64,000 nt of DNA, taken from an uncultured Actinomycetes bacterium (GTDB taxonomy: Bacteria; Actinomycetota; Acidimicrobiia; Acidimicrobiales; SZUA-35). Shown in pieces: positions 53,966 through 63,441 of this stretch. How positions within the stretch are numbered: the first letter of the stretch is position 1; every line of letters begins with the position of its first letter. A program made the translations under genes and the position numbers. The DNA is taken from assembly GCA_902826025.1 (NCBI GenBank), contig CADEDH010000002.1:115487-179486 (forward strand). The letters run 5' to 3'. Below the pieces are notes generated by a model. It had not been told where the DNA came from, made no database searches, and saw nothing but the letters and a program-made list of their open reading frames with translations.

Positions 53966-56900
53966 ATGGCCGACAATGCTCCGCTCACGCCCTATCCCGA
54001 GGTCTCGTCCCGTCCTGACTTCCCGGGGATCGAGCGGTCCATTCTCAATCGGTGGCGATCCGAGCAGACGTTCGAGCGCTCGGTGGCCTTCCGCCGGGGC
54101 GACACCGAGGGCGGCACCCAGTTCGTGTTCAACGACGGGCCCCCGTTCGCCAACGGGCTCCCCCACTACGGCCACCTGCTCACGGGCTACGTGAAGGACG
54201 TCGTGCCCCGGTTCCACACCATGAAGGGCCGACGGGTGGAGCGGATCTTCGGATGGGACTGCCACGGCCTACCGGCCGAGATGGAGACCGAGAAGGAGCT
54301 CGGTGTATCGGGCCGCAAGGCGATCACCGAGTACGGCATCGAGGCCTTCAACGCCCAGTGCCGCAGCTCGGTGCTGCGCTACACCTCGGAGTGGCGGGAC
54401 TACGTGACCCGCCAGGCCCGCTGGGTCGACTTCGACAACGACTACAAGACGATGGACCTCCCCTACATGGAGTCCGTCATCTGGGCCTTCAAGCAGCTGT
54501 GGGACAAGGGCCTGGTGTACGAGGCCTACCGGGTGGTGCCGTACTCGTGGGGGGCCGAGACGCCCCTGTCGAACTTCGAGATCCGCCTCGATGACGCCAC
54601 CCGGCCCCGCCAGGACCCGGCCCTCACCGTGGCTTTCACCCTCGATCCCCGGCCCGGTGACCCCGGATCGATGGCGATGCTGGCCTGGACCACCACGCCC
54701 TGGACCCTCCCGTCGAACCAGGCCCTGGCCGTTGGCCCCGACATCACCTACGCCGTGGTGCCGGCCCCGGAGGGCTCTCCGGTGGCGTACTACGTGCTGG
54801 CCGACGCCGCCCGGGCCCGCTACGCCCCCGAGCTGGGCGAGGTCGAGCCGGTGGCGGCGCTCTCGGGCGCCGATCTGGTCGGTCGGCGCTACGAGCCCCT
54901 GATGCCGTATTTCGCCGACCACGGCGACAGCTTCATGGTGCTGGGGGCCGACTTCGTGGCCACCGAAGACGGCACGGGCGTGGTCCACGTGGCCCCCGGC
55001 TTCGGCGAGGACGACCAGCGCACCGGGGAGGCGGCGGGCATCGCCCTGGTGGCCCCGGTGGACGACGAGGGCCGGTTCACGGCCGACGTGCCCGACTACG
55101 CCGGCATGAACGTGTTCGACGCCAATCCCCTGGTCATCCGGGACCTCAAGGCCCAGGGCAAGGTGCTGCGGCACGAGACCTACGACCACAACTATCCCCA
55201 TTGCTGGCGCACCGACACCCCGATCATCTACCGGGCCATCAACTCCTGGTACGTACGGGTGTCGGACCTGACCGACCGGCTGGTGGCGGCGAACAAGAAG
55301 ATCAACTGGATCCCCGAGCACGTCCGCGACGGCCAGTTCGGCAAGTGGCTGGAGGGGGCCCGCGACTGGTCGATCAGCCGGAACCGGTTCTGGGGCGCCC
55401 CCATCCCCGTGTGGCGCAGCGACGACCCGGCCTATCCCCGGGTCGACGTCTACGGCAGCCTCGACGAGATCGAGCGGGACTTCGGCGTTCGGCCCACCGA
55501 CCTGCACCGGCCGTTCGTCGACGCCCTGGTGCGGCCGAACCCCGACGATCCCACCGGCCGCTCGATGATGCGCCGGGTGCCAGAGGTGCTGGACTGCTGG
55601 TTCGAGTCGGGCTCGATGCCCTTCGCCCAGCACCACTACCCGTTCGACAACACCGAGCGGTTCGAGAGCCACAACCCGGCCGACTTCATCGTGGAGTACA
55701 TCGCCCAGACCCGGGGCTGGTTCTACACCATGCACGTGCTGTCGGTGGCCCTGTTCGACCAGCCGGCGTTCGCCAACGTCATCTGTCACGGCGTGGTGCT
55801 CGACGGCGAGGGCCAGAAGCTGTCGAAGAAGCTCCGCAACTACCCCGACCCCCTCGAGGTGTTCGACTCCCTCGGGTCCGACGCCCTGCGCTGGTACCTG
55901 ATGAGCTCGCCCATCCTGCGGGGCCTCGATCTGCGGATCGACTCCGACGGCTCGGGTATCCGCGACGTGGTGCGCCAGGTCCTGAACCCGATCTGGAGCG
56001 CATACAGCTTCTTCACGCTATACGCCAACGCCGAGGGTCACGTGGCCCGGTTCGCCACCGACTCCCCCAACCTGCTCGACCGCTACATCCTGGCCAAGAC
56101 CCACCGCCTGGTGGCCGACACCGGGGCCCGGCTCGACGCCTACGACCTGGCCGGGGCATGCGGGGCGGTGCAGGGCTTCCTCGACGCCCTCACCAACTGG
56201 TACATCCGCCGCAGCCGCGAGCGGTTCTGGAACACCGGCGACGGCACCGTTGTCGACACCCCCCGGGAGGCCGACGGCCACGCCCTCGACACGCTCTACA
56301 CCGTGCTCCTCACGCTCACCCGCACGCTGGCTCCCCTGCTGCCCCTGGTGGCAGAGGAGATCTGGCTCGGCCTCACGGGCCCCCAACGGGCCGATGCCGG
56401 CTCGCTCCCGGCCGACGAGGCGGAGCGCCTGGGCAGTGTCCACCTCCAGGATTGGCCCGACGCCGCCGAGCTCCCGGCCGACGACGCCCTGGTGGCGGCC
56501 ATGGACCGTCTCCGGGAGGTGGCCTCGGCCGCCCTGTCGTTGCGCGACGACCGGGGTCTGCGGGTCCGCCAGCCCTTGGCCCGGGCCGTGGTGGCCGGGG
56601 CCGACGTGGAGGCGATCGGTCCCTTTGCCGATCTCTTGGCCGACGAGATCAACGTGAAGGCGGTGGAGCTGAGCGCCGACGTGGAGCGCTACGGCTCGTT
56701 CCGCCTCCGGCCCAACGGCCGGGCACTCGGGCCCAAGCTGGGCCCGGAGGTCCAGACCGTCATCCGGGCGGCCAAGGCCGGCGAGTGGGCCTCCAACCCC
56801 GACGGAACGGTCACCGTGGCCGGCCGTGTGCTGGCCGGCGATGACTTCGAGCTGGCACTCGACCCGCTCGACGGTGTGACGGCGGCTGCCCTGCCCGGCA

Positions 56901-57202
56901 ACAACGCCATCGTCGTGCTCGACACGGAGCTGACCCCGGAGCTGGAGGCCGAAGGCCTGGCTCGTGACCTCGTGCGCTACGTCCAGCAGCTACGTAAGGA
57001 CAAGGGCCTCAACATCGCCGACCGGATCCGGCTCCAGCTGGAACTGCCGGACGATGTGAAGCCCCGGATCGCCCCCCACCTGGCCTGGGTGGCGAGCCAG
57101 GTGCTGGCGTCCGACGTGGTCGACGGCACCGGCCTGGCCAACGTGAAGCCGCTGGGCCCGGCCAAGGTCGGCTTCGACCTCGAGGTCGTCACCCCCGCCT
57201 GA
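53966..57202 (+). CDS. ileS: Isoleucyl-tRNA synthetase
   Basis: 1078 residues. Class Ia synthetase. HIGH motif is PPFANGLPHYGHLLTGYVKD, KMSKS is GQKLSKKLRNYPDP, and the editing domain has LAWTTTPWTLPSNQAL and GTGVVHVAPGFGEDD. Length, the KLSKK form and the absence of a C-terminal Zn finger fit the eukaryotic-like IleS2 branch, many members of which are mupirocin-insensitive. That property is inference. ATG 53966 is chosen because MADNAPLTPYPEVSSRPDF fits family N-termini. A terminator follows. Confidence 0.96.
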   Translation: MADNAPLTPYPEVSSRPDFPGIERSILNRWRSEQTFERSVAFRRGDTEGGTQFVFNDGPPFANGLPHYGHLLTGYVKDVVPRFHTMKGRRVERIFGWDCHGLPAEMETEKELGVSGRKAITEYGIEAFNAQCRSSVLRYTSEWRDYVTRQARWVDFDNDYKTMDLPYMESVIWAFKQLWDKGLVYEAYRVVPYSWGAETPLSNFEIRLDDATRPRQDPALTVAFTLDPRPGDPGSMAMLAWTTTPWTLPSNQALAVGPDITYAVVPAPEGSPVAYYVLADAARARYAPELGEVEPVAALSGADLVGRRYEPLMPYFADHGDSFMVLGADFVATEDGTGVVHVAPGFGEDDQRTGEAAGIALVAPVDDEGRFTADVPDYAGMNVFDANPLVIRDLKAQGKVLRHETYDHNYPHCWRTDTPIIYRAINSWYVRVSDLTDRLVAANKKINWIPEHVRDGQFGKWLEGARDWSISRNRFWGAPIPVWRSDDPAYPRVDVYGSLDEIERDFGVRPTDLHRPFVDALVRPNPDDPTGRSMMRRVPEVLDCWFESGSMPFAQHHYPFDNTERFESHNPADFIVEYIAQTRGWFYTMHVLSVALFDQPAFANVICHGVVLDGEGQKLSKKLRNYPDPLEVFDSLGSDALRWYLMSSPILRGLDLRIDSDGSGIRDVVRQVLNPIWSAYSFFTLYANAEGHVARFATDSPNLLDRYILAKTHRLVADTGARLDAYDLAGACGAVQGFLDALTNWYIRRSRERFWNTGDGTVVDTPREADGHALDTLYTVLLTLTRTLAPLLPLVAEEIWLGLTGPQRADAGSLPADEAERLGSVHLQDWPDAAELPADDALVAAMDRLREVASAALSLRDDRGLRVRQPLARAVVAGADVEAIGPFADLLADEINVKAVELSADVERYGSFRLRPNGRALGPKLGPEVQTVIRAAKAGEWASNPDGTVTVAGRVLAGDDFELALDPLDGVTAAALPGNNAIVVLDTELTPELEAEGLARDLVRYVQQLRKDKGLNIADRIRLQLELPDDVKPRIAPHLAWVASQVLASDVVDGTGLANVKPLGPAKVGFDLEVVTPA

Positions 57203-57218
57203 TCGACACGGCACGCGA

Positions 57219-57249
57219 AAGGGGCCCGGGTCAGCGACCCGGGCCCCTT
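57219..57249. terminator. Bidirectional intrinsic terminator
   Basis: A 14-bp stem (57219-57232 with 57236-57249) with a 3-base loop. The centre is GGGGCCCGGGTC and its complement. It lies 17 bases after the ileS stop and 13 before the convergent divIVA stop, so it can end both transcripts. Confidence 0.8.
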
Positions 57250-57261
57250 CGGCGTTCTGGC

Positions 57262-58512
57262 TTACTTCCGGCGACCGAACCAGCCTCCGCCACCGCGGTT
57301 GGAGTTGTCGTCTTCCAGGAAGTTGGTGATCGGATCGCCCGCCGCCGGCTCCTCGGTGGTGACCCGGCGCAGCTCGTCGAGGAAGGGATCCCCAGTGGGG
57401 GGCGACGCCGACGGCCCGCTGGCCGCCACCGGGACCGGCGGCACCTGCGAAGCCCCGTTGGGCGGGGGCGGAGCAGCGGCCGCCGAGTCGGTGATCTCCT
57501 CGGCGTAGCTGTCGGCGTAGACTACCTCTTGAGGCGAGGGCGAGGGCGCCGCTGCCTCGTACACCGGCTCCTCCTCGACTTCGTCCTCGCCGTTGAGGGC
57601 GGCGGTGGGGGGAGCCAGATCGTCGAGCTCCTCCGGGGCGATGACCTCGGTGGGACGGGTGGTGGCCTCGATGGCGGCAGCCGCCTCGGCCTCCAGCTCG
57701 TGCAGGGCCACGACCTCCACCGCGATCGGCGGGTAGTCGGTGGAGTCGACCACGCCGATCTCTGCCGGTTCCAGCGCCTCGCGGGTGCGCAGCGCCTCGG
57801 CATCGTCGAGCACGGCGTTCAGCTCGTCGAGGGCCCGCTTCACGTCGGTGCGGCGGGACTCCAGGTGCCGCTCGAAGCGGGTGACGTCGCCCTGGAGCAG
57901 CCCGTGGATGTGCTGCAGATCGGCGATCTGGTCGAGCAGGCGCGCCCGTTCGTTCTCGTGAGCCAGCGACAACTCGTCGACCACGGCGTTGACCCTGTGC
58001 TGGGCCTCTTCGCGGGCCGAATCGAGCATCTTGGCCCGCTCCGCTGCCGCCTCGCCCAGCAGGCGCTCGCGGTGGGCCACCGCCTCGGTGGTCATCTCGT
58101 TGGCCTGATCCCGAGCGTCGGCCAGCAGGGCGTTGGACTGGAACTCGGCCTCGTTACGGAGCCGCTCCGCCTCTTCCTTGGCTTCCCGCACGAGTGTGTC
58201 GGCGGTGCGTTGGGCGTTGACCAGCGTGTTTCGAAGCGTCTCGTCGAAGTCCGGCATCGGACCGGGAGCCGGGCCGGGCGGTACCGCCGTCTGCGACGGG
58301 CTCCGGGCTTCGATCAGGCGGGCCTCGGCCGAGGCCGCCCGGGTCTCCGCTTCAGCCAGCCGGGCGTGCAGCTTTTCGATCTCGTCGGCCAGAGGTGCAA
58401 GGTTCGCCAGCACCCGGTCGACCTGATCCTTGCTGTAACCCCGGGACTCTTCCTCGAACCGGATGTCCGGGATCCGCCGGAGCAGCCGGAGCTTGTCACT
58501 TTGCTGGGCCAT
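57262..58512 (-). CDS. DivIVA/Wag31-like coiled-coil protein
   Basis: 416 residues. N-terminal DivIVA motif IRFEEESRGYSKDQVDRVLANL, then a long coiled coil (DTLVREAKEEAERLRNEAEF, LLGEAAAERAKMLDSAREEA), an acidic/Pro-rich middle and a basic end GGGGWFGRRK. Members localise to poles or septum and organise cell-wall growth. ATG 58512 is chosen over upstream in-frame starts. Follows yggT in the division cluster. Confidence 0.9.
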   Translation of the reverse strand: MAQQSDKLRLLRRIPDIRFEEESRGYSKDQVDRVLANLAPLADEIEKLHARLAEAETRAASAEARLIEARSPSQTAVPPGPAPGPMPDFDETLRNTLVNAQRTADTLVREAKEEAERLRNEAEFQSNALLADARDQANEMTTEAVAHRERLLGEAAAERAKMLDSAREEAQHRVNAVVDELSLAHENERARLLDQIADLQHIHGLLQGDVTRFERHLESRRTDVKRALDELNAVLDDAEALRTREALEPAEIGVVDSTDYPPIAVEVVALHELEAEAAAAIEATTRPTEVIAPEELDDLAPPTAALNGEDEVEEEPVYEAAAPSPSPQEVVYADSYAEEITDSAAAAPPPPNGASQVPPVPVAASGPSASPPTGDPFLDELRRVTTEEPAAGDPITNFLEDDNSNRGGGGWFGRRK

Positions 58513-58649
58513 CGCGACAGGGTAGCCGTCCTGACGCGCCATATGCACGGGATCGATCTACCCGCTTGCCACTCCAACTCGTTGCCCGTCGCCCGCCGCC
58601 ACAACATGGCCGGATGCCGGCCCCGATGCACCCCGACCAGGGCGGATCC

Positions 58650-58916
58650 TCAGGCGCCGCAGATGATCCGAATCAGAACCTGCAGAATGATGAGCACCAG
58701 AAGCTCGGCCAAACCGACAAAGGCCAAGGCACCGTGCATAGGCGGAAGTGAACGTCGTATCGGAACCACCACCGGGTCGGTGATGGCCACCGAGAGATCC
58801 CGCACACCGGCTGCCGGCGATCCGCTGCCGATGGGGAAGAACGACATGACCAACCGGAGCAGGAAGACGAACTGGAAGGCGAGCAGCAGGACGCAGATGA
58901 TCGTTCGGGGGCTCAT
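58650..58916 (-). CDS. YggT family membrane protein
   Basis: 88 residues, two membrane helices (IICVLLLAFQFVFLLRLVM, ALAFVGLAELLVLIILQVLI) around the family motif SVAITDPVVVPIRRSLPP. Small protein found next to sepF in many actinobacteria and cyanobacteria, linked to division or nucleoid organisation. ATG 58916. 64 bases after sepF. Confidence 0.93.
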   Translation of the reverse strand: MSPRTIICVLLLAFQFVFLLRLVMSFFPIGSGSPAAGVRDLSVAITDPVVVPIRRSLPPMHGALAFVGLAELLVLIILQVLIRIICGA

Positions 58917-58980
58917 AGGGGTGCCAGCATCGTAGCCGCCACCGACCAGCGAGCCGACCCCGGCGGCGACGGCTGGCTCG

Positions 58981-60285
58981 TCAGCGTTGGTGTCGCCCGG
59001 GCCGCTCGAACCGGCGGCGGTCCTCGTCCGAGACCGTCACCGCCGGTGGCGTCAGCAGGAAGACCTGGGGGGCGATCTTCTCCATCGACCCCTCGAGGGC
59101 ATAACAGATGCCGCTGGCGAAATCGATCAACCGCCGCGATAGCTCCCGCTCGGTGCCTTGGAGGTTCATGATCACCGGCACGTCGGCCTTGAACTCGTCG
59201 GCCAGGGTCTTGGCGTCGCCGAAGGACTGGGGCGACAGGTGTCGCGGGGTGACGCGGCGCAACGGTGGCGCCCCGGTCTGGTATGCCGCCGATTCTGATG
59301 CCATGTCCGCCTCCGCCGATACCGCTCGCACGGTGATGCCGTTCTCTGGTTGGACGAGGTCCTGCGCCGACCCGCCGGGCGGCGGAACCGCCCGCAGCGG
59401 CCGGCCGCCTCCGGCCCGGGCCCGCAGCTCGGCGGCCCGCTCGTCCTGGCGGTGGGCGCCGCCCTCGCCGTTCACTTCGGTCGCCCCGGTCGGGGCCGCC
59501 TTCTTCGTACCCTCGCCAGCCACCGAGCCACCGGCCGGGGTGACCGTGGATCGGTTGGCTGCGGCGGCCGTTTCGGCCCCGCTCCGGTTCGCCGGGCCCG
59601 GGGTCGGTGGCGGCCCGCTGGAGGTCGCCGCCCCGCTGCCGGCCGTCGCCGGCCGACTCGGGGTGCCCGCTCCCCTGGCCGGTATGTGCCCGGCGCCACC
59701 GCTCCGGTTGCCGGGCGAACCAGCCGTGGACCGGGTGGCCGGGGTCGCCTTCGACGCCGACGGTGATGCGGCGTCGGCCTGGGCTGAGACCCGAGCCTGG
59801 CCCGACGGCTGAGGGCCGCCGGCCTTGGGATCCGGCGCCACGTCATGGGCGCCGGTCGGCCTCGCTCCACTTCGCGGGGCGGTATCGCCGCTGGCGCCGG
59901 GGGCGGCCGTTCCGGCACTCCGGGCCGTGGCCCCACCCGCGGCACTGCTGCGGCCCGGTGCGTTGCCCGACCCCCGGCCGCTGTGGCCCGCAGGGTCGAC
60001 CGATCCGCTGCCCCGGCCGGCGCTGGCGTTCCGGGCGGCGGCCGCTCGGGCCCCGACCTCGGCCGTGGTGCCAGGCATCGATGTCGCTCCGGCGCCGGCC
60101 CGATCGGTGGCCGCCCCGCCGTCGCTGTCGGCCTGATCGAGGTCGAGCGCGGCATCGACCGGATCGTCCGCCGCCTGGCGGCTGTGACGGCCACGGCGCG
60201 CCGGCTTCTCGTCGAGATAGCCGTCGTCGTAGTCCTCATCCGGACCGAGGCCCATGTAGGTGAGCACGTTGCGCAGCATCGACAT
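58981..60285 (-). CDS. sepF: SepF cell-division protein with a very long disordered linker
   Basis: 434 residues, more than twice a usual SepF (about 150-230). N-terminal MLRNVLTYMGLG is the membrane-binding helix and EDYDDGYLDE follows. Residues about 35-320 are Ala/Gly/Ser/Pro/Thr-rich low complexity. The C-terminal SepF domain is intact: RHLSPQSFGDAKTLADEF, VPVIMNLQGTERELSRRLID and GICYALEGSMEKIAPQVFLL. It binds FtsZ and bundles filaments at the septum. The codon composition in the linker is extreme GC. Confidence 0.94.
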   Translation of the reverse strand: MSMLRNVLTYMGLGPDEDYDDGYLDEKPARRGRHSRQAADDPVDAALDLDQADSDGGAATDRAGAGATSMPGTTAEVGARAAAARNASAGRGSGSVDPAGHSGRGSGNAPGRSSAAGGATARSAGTAAPGASGDTAPRSGARPTGAHDVAPDPKAGGPQPSGQARVSAQADAASPSASKATPATRSTAGSPGNRSGGAGHIPARGAGTPSRPATAGSGAATSSGPPPTPGPANRSGAETAAAANRSTVTPAGGSVAGEGTKKAAPTGATEVNGEGGAHRQDERAAELRARAGGGRPLRAVPPPGGSAQDLVQPENGITVRAVSAEADMASESAAYQTGAPPLRRVTPRHLSPQSFGDAKTLADEFKADVPVIMNLQGTERELSRRLIDFASGICYALEGSMEKIAPQVFLLTPPAVTVSDEDRRRFERPGRHQR

Positions 60286-60310
60286 CAGGTGAACTCCTCG
60301 ACCACCGAGA

Positions 60311-61066
60311 TCAGTCTCCCACGTCCGACCGACCGGTCGGTGGTTCCCCCGGGACGTTTCGCCCGACAGCGGCGCGGGGACGCGCCCCGAACAGGGCCGA
60401 CCCGATACGTACCATCGTGCTGCCCTCGGCCACCGCCGCCTCGAAGTCGGCTGACATGCCCATCGACAGCTCCTCCACCTCGCAGACCGAGCCCAGCTCC
60501 CGCAATCGGGCGAAGCTGGGACGGGGATCGGTGCCAGCTTCGGTGGGCCCGATCGTCATCAGCCCGGCCACGTGGAGGCCGAGCTCGCGGGCCCGGCCGA
60601 CCAGGGCCGGGGCCTCGCCGGGCGCGCAGCCCGACTTCTGTGCCTCGCCCGTGGTGTTGACCTGCACGAGGATCCTGGCCCCGGGATCCCGTCGGGCGAT
60701 GGCCTCGGCCAACGACTCGCGGTCTGTCGTCTGCCACAGGTGGACCACCCCGGCCAGCAGCTTGATCTTGTTGCTCTGGAGACCGCCGATGAAATGCCAT
60801 CGGGGCCGCTCACCGGCCGGTCCGACCGAGGCGGGGTCGGCTGCCTTGGCCACCAGCTCCTGGGCGTAGTTCTCCCCCAGGTCGACCAGCCCGGCGGCCA
60901 GCGCCCGTCCGATCAGGCCGGCCGGGAATCCCTTGGTCACAGCGATCAGGGTCACCCGATCATCGGCGTCGCCAGCGGCCCGCATCCGGTCCCGGATCTC
61001 CGCCACCCGGACCCGGATCACCTCGGGCTCCACCATCGCCGCCATCGGTTCCGCCGCGCTCATCAC
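60311..61066 (-). CDS. PLP homeostasis protein YggS/PROSC
   Basis: 251 residues, alanine-racemase-like fold type III PLP protein. Schiff-base Lys is in LIAVTKGFP. WHFIGGLQSNKIKLL, VNTTGEAQKSGCAP and ELSMGMSADFEAAVAEGSTMV are family signatures. Conserved between ftsZ and sepF in actinobacteria. Regulates pyridoxal phosphate pools; no direct division role is proven. Confidence 0.95.
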   Translation of the reverse strand: MMSAAEPMAAMVEPEVIRVRVAEIRDRMRAAGDADDRVTLIAVTKGFPAGLIGRALAAGLVDLGENYAQELVAKAADPASVGPAGERPRWHFIGGLQSNKIKLLAGVVHLWQTTDRESLAEAIARRDPGARILVQVNTTGEAQKSGCAPGEAPALVGRARELGLHVAGLMTIGPTEAGTDPRPSFARLRELGSVCEVEELSMGMSADFEAAVAEGSTMVRIGSALFGARPRAAVGRNVPGEPPTGRSDVGD

Positions 61067-61078
61067 CGCCTGCCCGGG

Positions 61079-62206
61079 CTACTTCAGGAAGGAGGGCACA
61101 TCGAACTCGTCGTCGAGGTCGTCCTCCTCGTCACCGAAAAGGTCGATGGTCTCTTCGACAACGGGGGCGGGCATCGGGGGCGCTGACATCCGGGGGGCGG
61201 TGGTGACCCCCGACGACGAGCCAGCCCGCGGGATGTAGGCGTCGTCCACCATGCCCGGTCCCTCGTACCGGTCGAACCCGGCGGCGATCACGGTGACCCG
61301 GATCTCCTCGGCCAGGTTCTCGTCGACCACCGTGCCGAAGATGATGTTGGCGTCGGCGTGGGCCACATCGTGGATGATCTCGGCCGCCTCGTTGACCTCG
61401 AACAGGCCCAGGTCGCTGGAGCCGGCGATGGTGAGCAGGATGCCCCGGGCCCCTTCGATCGAAGCCTCCAGCAGGGGGCTGGCGATGGCGGCCCGGGCCG
61501 CGGCCAGAGCCCGGCCCTCACCTGAGGCCCGGCCGATACCCATGAGGGCCGATCCGGCGTCGTGCATGATCATCCGCACGTCGGCGAAGTCGGTGTTGAT
61601 CAGACCGGGGGTGGTGATCAGGTCGGCGATGCCCGACACGCCCTGCAGGAGGATCTCGTCGGCCATCCGGAAGGCGTTCACCATCGAGGTCTTCTCGTCG
61701 GCGATCGACAGGAGCCGGTCGTTGGGGATGACGATCTGGGTGTCGACCTTCTCCCGCAGCCGGTTGATACCGGCGTCGGCCTGTGCCGCCCGACGCCGCC
61801 CTTCGAACCCGAAGGGCCGGGTGATGACGGCGATCGTGAGGGCCCCCTGGCTCTTGGCGATCTCGGCGATCACGGGGGCCGCACCGGTGCCGGTACCACC
61901 GCCTTCACCGGCGGTGATGAACACCATGTCGGCGCCCTCGAGGGCTCCGGAGATCTCGTCACGGTGGGCTTCGGCCGCCTGCTGCCCCACTGCCGGGTCG
62001 CTGCCCGCCCCGAGGCCGCGGGTGAGCTCCCGGCCGATGTGGATCTTCGTCTCGGCGTCGCTCATCAGGAGGGCCTGGGCGTCGGTGTTGACGGCGACGA
62101 ACTCGACGCCCCGCAACCCGGCGTCGATCATGCGGTTCACGGCATTGCAGCCGCCACCGCCGATGCCGACGACTTTCACTACCGCCACATAGTTCTGGGT
62201 GCTCAT
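61079..62206 (-). CDS. ftsZ: Cell division protein FtsZ
   Basis: 375 residues, tubulin-like GTPase that forms the Z-ring. [17 protein letters not shown], the T-loop signature [14 protein letters not shown], synergy-loop region [19 protein letters not shown] and NDRLLSIA are typical. The C-terminal peptide [10 protein letters not shown] is the binding site for SepF and other partners. A short acidic linker precedes it. ATG 62206. A 197-base spacer separates it from ftsQ and probably holds its own promoter. Confidence 0.98.
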   Translation of the reverse strand: MSTQNYVAVVKVVGIGGGGCNAVNRMIDAGLRGVEFVAVNTDAQALLMSDAETKIHIGRELTRGLGAGSDPAVGQQAAEAHRDEISGALEGADMVFITAGEGGGTGTGAAPVIAEIAKSQGALTIAVITRPFGFEGRRRAAQADAGINRLREKVDTQIVIPNDRLLSIADEKTSMVNAFRMADEILLQGVSGIADLITTPGLINTDFADVRMIMHDAGSALMGIGRASGEGRALAAARAAIASPLLEASIEGARGILLTIAGSSDLGLFEVNEAAEIIHDVAHADANIIFGTVVDENLAEEIRVTVIAAGFDRYEGPGMVDDAYIPRAGSSSGVTTAPRMSAPPMPAPVVEETIDLFGDEEDDLDDEFDVPSFLK

Positions 62207-62403
62207 AGGGTGCGATGTCCTCTGCCGTCGGTACGCACAGCGCTGCTGGATCGAACAGTCGGGCTCGATCGACCGGCCCGGCCCGACGCCGGAGCCGGGC
62301 CCGATGGCCCACCGAGTCGATATCCCGAATCTGGCCGTGGGGGAAGACTCGGCCCGCTCGTTGGGGATCCGGCTGTCCGGCTACTGGTCACGATCGACCC
62401 ACA

Positions 62404-63441
62404 CTAGCAGCCGCCTGCGTTGGCTAATGGTTCTTCAGATTTGGCTCCGGGAGCGGCCAGTTGGCCTCCCCCGGGCTCCGCTCGCCGCACCGTCGGAGCC
62501 GACGGCACGCGGACGTCGATCACGCTCACACAGGCCAGGTCGACCCGGGCCAGCACGGTCTCCAGGGCCACCATCTTGGCGTCCAGATCCCGGTCGTCGC
62601 CGATCTCGGCCTGTCCGGTGGAGCCGAGCTGGAGGAACACCTGGCCACCCTCCACCGACAGCCCCGTGGTCAGGGCGGCGATCTCCGGGCTGAGCCGCTC
62701 CAGCGACGCCACCGCCGGCAGGGCGTCGGCCGGCACGAGCTGGCCCGGTACCCCCGAGGCCTCCAGCCCACCCAGTACCAACAGCCCCTCGGGCGGGGTG
62801 TCCACGATCTCCAGCTGGCGCCCGGTCGGGTCGACGAGGGCGAAACGGGGGCCGGTGGGCATGGCCACCACGGCCCGGCGCTCGGTGATGGTGACGGTGA
62901 CCGTACCCTGCCATCCCCGGTGGACCCGGGCCGTGTCGACCCACGGCACCCGTTCCACGGCGGCGGCCACGGCGGCCGGTTGCACCTTCACCAGCGGCTG
63001 GCCGGTCTGGAGGTCGGTGGCCATCGCCACCTGCTGGGGATCGGCCCGGAAGGCACCGGCCACCGTGACCTGCTCGACGTCGAGCAGGGAGCTGTTGGCG
63101 GCGGCGATGACCACGATGGCCAGGGTGGCGGCCAGGGTGGCGGCCGCCACCAGGCGGAGCCGGCGTCGGCCCTCCTGGCGGGCCACCTGGTGCCGGCGGG
63201 CCTGCAGCCGGGGATCCAGACCCCCGGCGCCGGAGGCTGCGCCGGGTGCCGGCTCCCGACGTCGGCGGGCGGCCCGGCCCTTGGCGTCGGGCGGCCGACG
63301 GGTCCCGTCCTTCGCCCGAGGTTCGGTGCCGTTGCCGGGGGCTGCTGCCCCGGGGCGGAGGGCGTCCACCGTGCGGCTGCCCTGGCCCCTGCTGGGAGCG
63401 ACGTCGGCGGTGCGGCCGGCGCCGCGGCGGGTGGCGGTCAT
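62404..63441 (-). CDS. ftsQ: Cell division protein FtsQ/DivIB
   Basis: 345 residues. A basic, disordered cytoplasmic N-terminus of about 95 residues, one membrane helix (RLVAAATLAATLAIVVIAAA), a POTRA domain starting SLLDVEQVTVAG and a beta domain (WQGTVTVTITERRAVVAM). Recruits later divisome proteins. ATG 63441 overlaps the murB stop (ATGA). Confidence 0.92.
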   Translation of the reverse strand: MTATRRGAGRTADVAPSRGQGSRTVDALRPGAAAPGNGTEPRAKDGTRRPPDAKGRAARRRREPAPGAASGAGGLDPRLQARRHQVARQEGRRRLRLVAAATLAATLAIVVIAAANSSLLDVEQVTVAGAFRADPQQVAMATDLQTGQPLVKVQPAAVAAAVERVPWVDTARVHRGWQGTVTVTITERRAVVAMPTGPRFALVDPTGRQLEIVDTPPEGLLVLGGLEASGVPGQLVPADALPAVASLERLSPEIAALTTGLSVEGGQVFLQLGSTGQAEIGDDRDLDAKMVALETVLARVDLACVSVIDVRVPSAPTVRRAEPGGGQLAAPGAKSEEPLANAGGC

